A stretch of DNA of 64,000 bases, taken from the NCBI GenBank assembly GCA_018466975.1, contig CM031562.1:4216001-4280000 (forward strand), in the 5' to 3' direction. This document shows positions 58,601-64,000 of the stretch, one piece after another. Each line of letters opens with the position of its first letter. Within the stretch, counting starts at the first letter, position 1. The position numbers and the translations under genes are program-made. The DNA comes from Sparassis latifolia. Lineage: Eukaryota > Basidiomycota > Agaricomycetes > Polyporales > Sparassidaceae. Below the pieces are notes generated by a model. That model saw nothing but the letters and a program-made list of their open reading frames with translations, was not told the origin of the DNA and searched no databases.

Positions 58601-59102
58601 CGAGTTCCATATTCTCAAGGATACCCACAATGACATCTGTCAGAAGGAGTGGACAAGGCCTGCTGTTCGGGAAGCAATGAAGCAGGCATGTCGAATTGCC
58701 CAAGCACATGTCGAGCTCGAGCGGTGCAACGTTGAGGTGCGCCGTCTTCATACATCCATCCGCGATGAGGAATTGCAATTTACCGCAGTCATCAACCAGC
58801 TGAAGGAGCAGCAAGCTTCGATCTGTGGAGCGGTAGAAGATTTTTGTGAACGCCGCCGCAATGTGAACGCTCGACACCTTATGCGACTTCAGCGGCTATA
58901 CGCATTGAATGGGTTCACTGGTGCCCCATCCCCTGGGCAGCGGAAGGGGTCTGCGATTATGGCCCCTCCTCTGGCTTCTTCGTCATTGGCCCCGGATTTG
59001 GACGACGATGTGGACCCTGAAGTGGAGGAGGAGGAGGAGGAGGAGGAGCTCCAGGGGGATATCGGCGGCATAGTTGATTATATGTGCAACCTCGCAGTTT
59101 AG
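55698..59102 (+). pseudogene. KDZ transposase, frameshifted by a one-base deletion
   Basis: Eight exons: 55698-55884, 55935-56181, 56231-56642, 56694-56849, 56900-57344, 57395-57988, 58046-58395 and 58447-59102. The introns after 56642 and 58395 start with GC (GCAAGT) rather than GT; the rest are GT-AG. KDZ hallmarks are NACPACTYELEGEPPRRW, CMDGNNSLKR with a conserved Asp, ACPHGFILWLIDMVRSGEL, CCVNAFHSYSHNYLCQLTNH, PNVIEGMGLEDLETMERIF and the C-terminal RKYHRALNNLQRLIVRHLFE. The frame breaks at an A7 run (57240-57246): upstream codons and the downstream FEETGIF block are out of step by one base. As read, translation ends at TAG-region 57317-57319, after about 473 residues of an expected 1015. 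The usual DIGC motif reads NIGC (AAC at 57465). A Glu-rich tail ends the protein. Confidence 0.88.
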
Positions 59103-59448
59103 CATGTCATGTACTTCTTAGCAATATCAGTTCTTACAGCAATGTGCTAGATGGACGAGCGGCAGAAGTGTTACAGATGTTGGAGTACAGTTCAACCAAA
59201 TTCAAACCTCTGAGTCTCGCAAGCATTGGGGGTGTACAAAAATTGGTTTGCAGCAGGGGTGAACTAATAGAAATATATTGTGATACTTAGTGGAGCTTAG
59301 AAAATTATGCCCGTCCGCTACAAACTGATCTCACAGTTCGAGTGCACGATCAGACTGAACATCTTGCAACTCGCAACTCGCGACTTGCCTGTGCAGCCAC
59401 CGTCCGGTTGTGCGGCACCACTTCAACCACTCTCTTGATCTTGCCCGC
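59103..59448. other. Intergenic inside the transposon
   Basis: 346 bases between the transposase stop and the first cargo gene. It should hold a terminator and promoter, but nothing specific was seen. Confidence 0.4.
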
Positions 59449-60791
59449 ATGCGAGGCCTCACTGCTACGCTGCCACCAGATGGACCTTATTTTGTTGTCT
59501 ATCGGCTTGGACTAATGACAGTATACAACGATCGGTGAGTCTAATATTGCGTTATCAAGGTATTGTTCTCGCAACTCACAATCTCTGACATTCAAGTCCT
59601 GAAGGCATTGCGCTAGGTGTCTATACAGAGCCCTTCCCAATTGTCTTGAAGCTACATAAGCTTGCCGAAGTCGAGGAAGCGGTCACCTTGCAGGCTGTCT
59701 TCGATGATGAGCACGCACACCTAGAGGGCCTCTTGGATACACTACAGAACTCGCGCGAGGTTAGGAACACTATGAAGAAATTTGTAGACTTGCACTACTA
59801 CGCCGTGGTACGAGGTAAAAATACTGGTATCTATCTTAGATGGTGAGTTTCTCGGTCATGTCAATGGAATTAAACTCTGATCACCTCGTGATCACTTAGG
59901 GACGGCCGTGATGAAGCAGAGGAGCAGATCCTGGGCTTCCATTGGCGGAATCATAAATCATTCTTGGTCCTCGCTGATGCTCTCGTGTACTATATGTGCA
60001 AAGGACCTCGTCCAGAGCCAGTGAAGCCCGCATTATCGAGTCAGAGATCGACTGGGCAGAGTACAGCACGGGCGCCGATGCAAGGTGAGTCTGATCGCAT
60101 TCCGTGCGACTTCGTGAAGCTGACAGAACTTAGTTGTGACACCTCGCTCTTCTGCAGCCGCTCAACCGTCGACGGGTCATTTGGGAGTCAACATACCCGT
60201 ATCCATGATGGCAGGTAAGCCAGTGGTATTTGATTGCGATGAAGTATATAACAATGCCACTGATATTTTGTGCGTCTACCAGGCTTAAGGCTGGGCGAGA
60301 ATAACCAAGGCACCCCTGCTTTACCTTTGACCCCACCTCGCAGCCCATTGGTCACTGTCCCCTCCACTCCTGTAAGTCCTTCTCCGGCATTCCGGTACGC
60401 TGTTATGCACTCTCCGATCTCTGTTGCTGTCTCGACATCCTATCATGGCACTTCAACTAGTTCTTCTCGCGTGTCTGTACCTGTGACCATCCGTTATAGG
60501 CATGAGCGATCACTCACTGGAATAGTCGGAACCATTTACGAGAGGCGCGCTGACGTACCCCTCAACACCGAGCTTGGTTATCTCGCAGATCGATACCTTC
60601 ACACCCACGGATATGGTGGCAATGTCGAGGCCATGCTGGCTATCAATCAGGCTTACCTGACCAGCCAATCGCTCGAGCAGTTCGTCAACTATCTGGTTGT
60701 GAGAGGTATGGTAGTTGATGAGGTAGAGTTCCTATGGGAGGCTGCAACGACTTATAATCTGCACTCTCGCATACATTCCCCTATCTCGTGA
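59449..60791 (+). CDS. Transposon cargo protein with viroplasmin/RNase H1-N-like motif, 368 residues
   Basis: Exons are 59449-59534, 59597-59842, 59900-60084, 60134-60214 and 60283-60791. All are GT-AG and in phase, with no internal stops, unlike the other two genes of the element. Residues about 94-150 read LHYYAVVRGKNTGIYLRWDG, then EEQILGFHWRNHKSFLVLAD. This is the pattern of the caulimovirus viroplasmin / eukaryotic RNase H1 N-terminal domain (YAVxxGxxxGIYxxWxEaexQvxGfxxaxyKsF), which binds RNA-DNA hybrids. No RNase H catalytic domain follows. A Ser/Thr/Pro linker leads to a C-terminal helical block (AMLAINQAYLTSQSLEQFVN, YLVVRGMVVDEVEFLWEAAT). Such a gene next to a KDZ transposase suggests a role in transposition or in binding transposon nucleic acid. 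This role is inference. Confidence 0.7.
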
Positions 60792-60974
60792 TGCTCTGTA
60801 TGATATGTCGTGGCTATCTTGCCACAGATTTTGTACTTCATAATATTAACAGTGATTCTGACATGACCAATTATATCACGTGAGTTTGTTGAAGAAGATA
60901 GTCCTGGGATTCCGAAGACGCGTTCTTGACAGGTGCCAACATCTCTATGTGTCAGATGCATTCTTCTCTTTCTC

Positions 60975-63370
60975 ATGGCGCAGACGGCTCAAGATGACGG
61001 CCTTCAGCGCCTCTCTAACAAAAAGCGTAAAAAGGTCGCTCCAAAAAATACGACCAGAACGCGAACTCCATGGAGGTCCAGGACGAAGCACAAGGCAGTG
61101 GTGCAGACACCTGCCCAGAAGGCATACCTGAAAGGGAAGAGGTATGAATGTAAGGAGACGTATGTGGAGGCGCTTCGCGAAGCCCGTGATGTGATATGGC
61201 AGCAAGCAGCGCGCCTGCAGGAGCGCTTCGGTCCTCACAATATTGAGTACTACCACCAGGAGGTCATGCAGTGCTCTCGCTTTGTCTCATTGAAGAGAAA
61301 AGTGAGCCGCTGGAATGTCTTCCAGCGCATGGAAGTTCAGCGCATGAATCAAGGTGAGTCCCACTACGTTCGGTATAGTTGTGCATACTCACTTACTTAC
61401 ATGTCCTTCAGCCCTGCCAGCGGGTATGCCGCACAAGAAAGCTTCTGCGTACATGGCAGAGATATCGGCAACATGGAATGTCATGAGCGAAGCTGACAAG
61501 GTAGCTGCGACAGAGGACCACATACAGGAAGTCGATGAGCTGTGACAGATGAGGGCGACGGCCAAGCATAATGCCCCCATCAACGCGTTCCATGATGCTC
61601 GTTCTACTCTCAACAACATATCCCGTGAGGTAAGTACTTATGCTCCACTGATTGTACCGATTTTATATTAATTGACCTTCCACAGCTCGAAGGCTTAAGT
61701 CAACGTACTGGCACTGAGACTTTACTTTTTGCAGTTTGCTCAAGCACGGACCAGTATAACCAGCCCTTCATCTATGCTAGCAACGATCGCCTTCCTGAGT
61801 ACTTCTACCTGAAGACAAAAACCGACATCCTGACATTTGCCATCAAGATGGAATCCTATGGCATCTCCGGCGTGGAAGGTAAGCATCAACAGGATCGCAC
61901 GTCTTTTGAGGTCACTGCTGACTACTCGTTGCAGGAGTTGTGATGAATCATGTCGAGGAGATACTCGACCTCAAGCGGAGGATAAGTGCATTGATCATTC
62001 AGAAGCTCCGTGAGTATTACATTACATTTATGTTCTGTATGAGACTGATGAAGATTACAGAGGATATCTCTCCGTTAAAAATTTCGAAAATGTACTACAA
62101 AGGTTTTGAAGAGAGGATGACGGCTCGCTATCGCATTACCGTCGTCAACTGGCCCCTCAAAGAGTTCAATAGCCCTGGCGACATCTCCCACAAGGGTGAC
62201 CTGCAGCTCCTGTATTGTGCATGGGAGAGCGGCATGACACACTTCAAGCTTCTCAACGATGAGGAACACAAGGAGTGGGAGGAGGAACGATTCCAAGGAA
62301 GAATGTGGGAGATGCGTGGGCCGACAGCTGAGGATGAGGGCAAGGAGGACGAGCCGAACAGTGTGTTACCCACATCCCCTGTGCAGTCACCTGTGCCCGA
62401 GTCCACCGCATCCAACGGCGAGCCCATCGACGTTAATGCCACAGCTACGATGACCATCAATGAAGGGGCCGGGTCTGTGAATGACGATACCTCATCCCCT
62501 TCCTCTGCAGCATTGATCGTGGGTCAGGGCGCGTCCAGTCAGACGTCCTCCAGCGCAAAACGTCATGCACTGGCCAATGGTGCAGAAGCGCGCAAGAAGG
62601 CCAAGACCGTCCAGCCTCTCAGCAGCTTCATCAACATCATCACAGGTGCTGACGGCAACCCCCTCACAGTTCAGAAGAAAACTCGCAAGGACCGCTCGGA
62701 CAAAGGCATGAAGAAGGGGCCAAGGAAGAAGCAAGCTGCCGGCAATGAGAACACGAACCCATCTTCGACCACCACCTCTGAACCTGCCCCACCCATCTCT
62801 GTCCCTCCCACATTGGCCACCTCTCCTCATCGTCCCTCCACTCATCGCCATCGTGTTCCCCCTGCCTTGGCCTCTGCCTGCAATACTACCTCTGTGCCTG
62901 TCGTTGCCCCGCCTACTGCCCCTGGCCCTACCGTTCCCATCCCTGCACCTGCTGCCACCACACCCGGTACTCCTTCCACCTTTGCACCCGGTGGTGCTCC
63001 TTCTCCCTTCATGCCTGGAGCTCCTTCCCCCTTCGTACCCGGCACTCCTTCCACCTTCGTGCCCGGTGATGCCCCTTCCATGTTCGTGCCGAGCACTCCT
63101 TCCATCTTCACGCCCGGTGCTACTTCCATCTTCGCGCCCGGTGTTCCTGCCGCCTTCGCGCCCAGTGCTACTTCCATCTTCGCGCCCGGTGGTCCTGCCA
63201 CCTTCGCGCCCGGTGCTCCTGCCACCTTCACGCCTGGTGGTCCTACCACCTTCGCGCCCGGTGCTCCTGCCACCTTCGCGCCCGGTGTCTCTACTCCTTT
63301 TGTCTTCATGCCAGCTGGCCCTGCTCCCTCGCCCTTTGCAACTGATGCATCTCCGTTGCTAAATATATAG
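60975..63370 (+). pseudogene. HMG-box-like transposon cargo gene interrupted by TGA
   Basis: Exons are 60975-61353, 61412-61629, 61686-61878, 61935-62009 and 62061-63370, in phase, giving 724 residues if the internal TGA at 61543-61545 is ignored and 170 if not. The N-terminus is basic (SNKKRKKVAPKN). The region around the first intron (SRWNVFQRMEVQRMNQ; AYMAEISATWNVMSEADK) resembles an HMG box. Coding clearly resumes after the stop (NAPINAFHDARSTLNN, then GTETLLFAVCSSTDQYNQPF). A folded-looking central part ends at EWEEERFQGRMWEMRG. The C-terminal third is disordered, with basic patches and an octapeptide repeat. CGA to TGA by one C-to-T change is the simplest origin of the stop. An alternative intron hiding it was not found. 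Confidence 0.7.
62962..63292 (+). repeat. In-frame 24-base repeats encoding octapeptides
   Basis: About a dozen degenerate copies of a 24-base unit encode variants of A-P-A-T-F-A-P-G (for example APGTPSTF, PGAPSPFV, PGAPATFT, GGPTTFAP). The reading frame is maintained across all copies, so the repeat length tolerates change without frame loss. Confidence 0.85.
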
Positions 63371-63481
63371 CCCGTATCGCATAGAGTGTGTTAGAAACTG
63401 CTGTTCTCAGTATTGAACCTCACAATACAGAAGACTATTGATTTATTGATGCTGACTGTCTGAGCCATCTATACTACACTC

Positions 63482-63858
63482 TATTTACATTAGACTGCGA
63501 AAAAAACGAAGGAAAAGTAACAGTAACTACGGGAAGTAGGGGGAAAACGGTGTCGGCGTCGTGCCCGACGAGGGCGGGGACGGCGCGCCGCGCACGTGGC
63601 GGCGGGAGCGGGAATAGCCGACGGTATACTCAACGCCCGGCGGGATGGACCGCCCAGACCTCCCGCTATCTATAGATTGCGTCATCGGGAGCCTCGGGTC
63701 ATCCGCAATAGCCGGAGGACTTGTGCCGGTAGGGGAAAGCATAGCTATTTGGTATGTTACTGGCAGTATGTCTAAAATAGGGGAAGCAAGCTAATTAGCT
63801 TGCCGTACCCACCCCATATGGCAAGCTAATTAGCTTAGTAACATGTGAGGTCCAGGTG
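63482..63858 (-). repeat. Right terminal inverted repeat (377 bases)
   Basis: Inverted copy of 55107-55553. It has one copy of the roughly 100-base unit and an extra 35-base segment that duplicates the GCAAGCTAATTAGCTTGC palindrome near the tip. Confidence 0.92.
63786..63836. repeat. Duplicated 18-base palindrome at the transposon end
   Basis: GCAAGCTAATTAGCTTGC at 63786-63803 is a perfect palindrome. A second, nearly complete copy occupies 63821-63836. The left end has one copy of the core (AAGCTAATTAGCTT, 55129-55142). Subterminal palindromes of this kind are often transposase-binding sites (inference). Confidence 0.75.
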
Positions 63859-63865
63859 TTCCGAT
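63859..63865 (+). repeat. Target-site duplication, right copy (TTCCGAT)
   Basis: Direct repeat of 55100-55106 immediately outside the right inverted repeat. The remaining 135 bases of the window (63866-64000) show no gene. Confidence 0.85.
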
Positions 63866-64000
63866 TCCACTTGAGTCGGTTAAGAGTACTAGTAAGTACT
63901 CGTGACCAGTCTCTATATTGAGAATAGCCGGTAGCGGCACCCTCGGAGTTCCGCGGACCACTTCCGTTCTCAACCAGAAGTTATTCAACGCCAACCTTGC

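Larger units (their letters stand above)
55107..63858. mobile_element. KDZ-family DNA transposon, complete with both ends, 8,752 bases
   Basis: The element is bounded by inverted repeats that begin CACCTGGACCTCACATG at both ends and by a 7-base direct duplication (TTCCGAT). It contains a KDZ (Kyakuja-Dileera-Zisupton) transposase gene (55698-59102) and two further plus-strand genes (59449-60791 and 60975-63370). Inverted repeats are almost identical, with differences mainly C/T transitions, so the insertion is probably recent. All three genes face the same way, with introns typical of the host. KDZ elements are known to be expanded in Agaricomycetes and to carry extra genes. A one-base deletion, an altered catalytic motif and an internal TGA suggest this copy no longer makes active proteins, although it might be mobilised by a relative. 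Confidence 0.9.

Noticed and set aside
61940..62060. Open frame running through the intron at 62010-62060
   Set aside because: The intron has a good GTGAGT donor and TTACAG acceptor, and the homologous-looking protein continues smoothly only when it is removed.

Overview
The window looks like basidiomycete nuclear DNA, probably from an Agaricomycete wood-decay type fungus (possibly Polyporales; this placement is inference). The evidence is short, dense GT-AG introns of about 45-60 bases, many tiny exons, and C/G-ending codons. The gene content also fits: NAD formate dehydrogenase, a GH45-like secreted protein, a fungal CSL transcription factor, and a KDZ-type DNA transposon. Almost every gene is split, so single open frames show only fragments. 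I rebuilt exon chains by hand from splice signals and reading-phase continuity. Exon coordinates are in each entry, and every multi-exon model needs transcript support.

Layout. 0-5 kb: the 3' end of an unknown gene, a three-exon metallothionein and an ERD1-type EXS membrane protein. 6-9 kb: formate dehydrogenase converging on a GH45-like, probably GPI-anchored secreted protein. 9-13 kb: the histone acetyltransferase Gcn5, a DUF952 protein and a small secreted repeat protein with a damaged or unusual splice site. 14-21 kb: a membrane-anchored ER cyclophilin, the RNA helicase Dbp7, the MYST acetyltransferase Esa1 and a small membrane protein. 23-27 kb: a CSL (Su(H)/RBPJ-type) transcription factor. 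27-33 kb is nearly gene-free, with one weak small gene and one frame-broken coding-like tract. 33-49 kb: an unrecognised 486-residue protein, a GRF zinc-finger protein head-to-head with a PAC4-type proteasome chaperone, the Yak1 kinase, a PHOSPHO-type HAD phosphatase and the TFIIH subunit Tfb1. 49-55 kb: a 20-exon chitin synthase and an R3H-associated-domain protein.

55,107-63,858 is one complete 8.75-kb mobile element with long inverted repeats (447 and 377 bases) and a 7-base target duplication (TTCCGAT). It carries a KDZ-family (Kyakuja-Dileera-Zisupton) transposase and two cargo genes: a protein with a viroplasmin/RNase H1-N-like motif, and an HMG-box-like protein ending in an octapeptide repeat. 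The inverted repeats are nearly identical, so the insertion looks young. Three lesions suggest it is nevertheless inactivated: a one-base deletion in an A-run, loss of an expected Asp in the transposase, and a TGA in the HMG-like gene. It sits 66 bases upstream of the R3H-associated gene's start codon.

Functional themes are chromatin and transcription (Gcn5, Esa1, Tfb1, CSL), cell wall and secretion (chitin synthase, GH45-like, ERD1-like, ER cyclophilin), and stress or metabolism (metallothionein, formate dehydrogenase, Yak1). Several neighbours are divergent pairs with short shared promoters. I found no tRNA, rRNA or CRISPR array.
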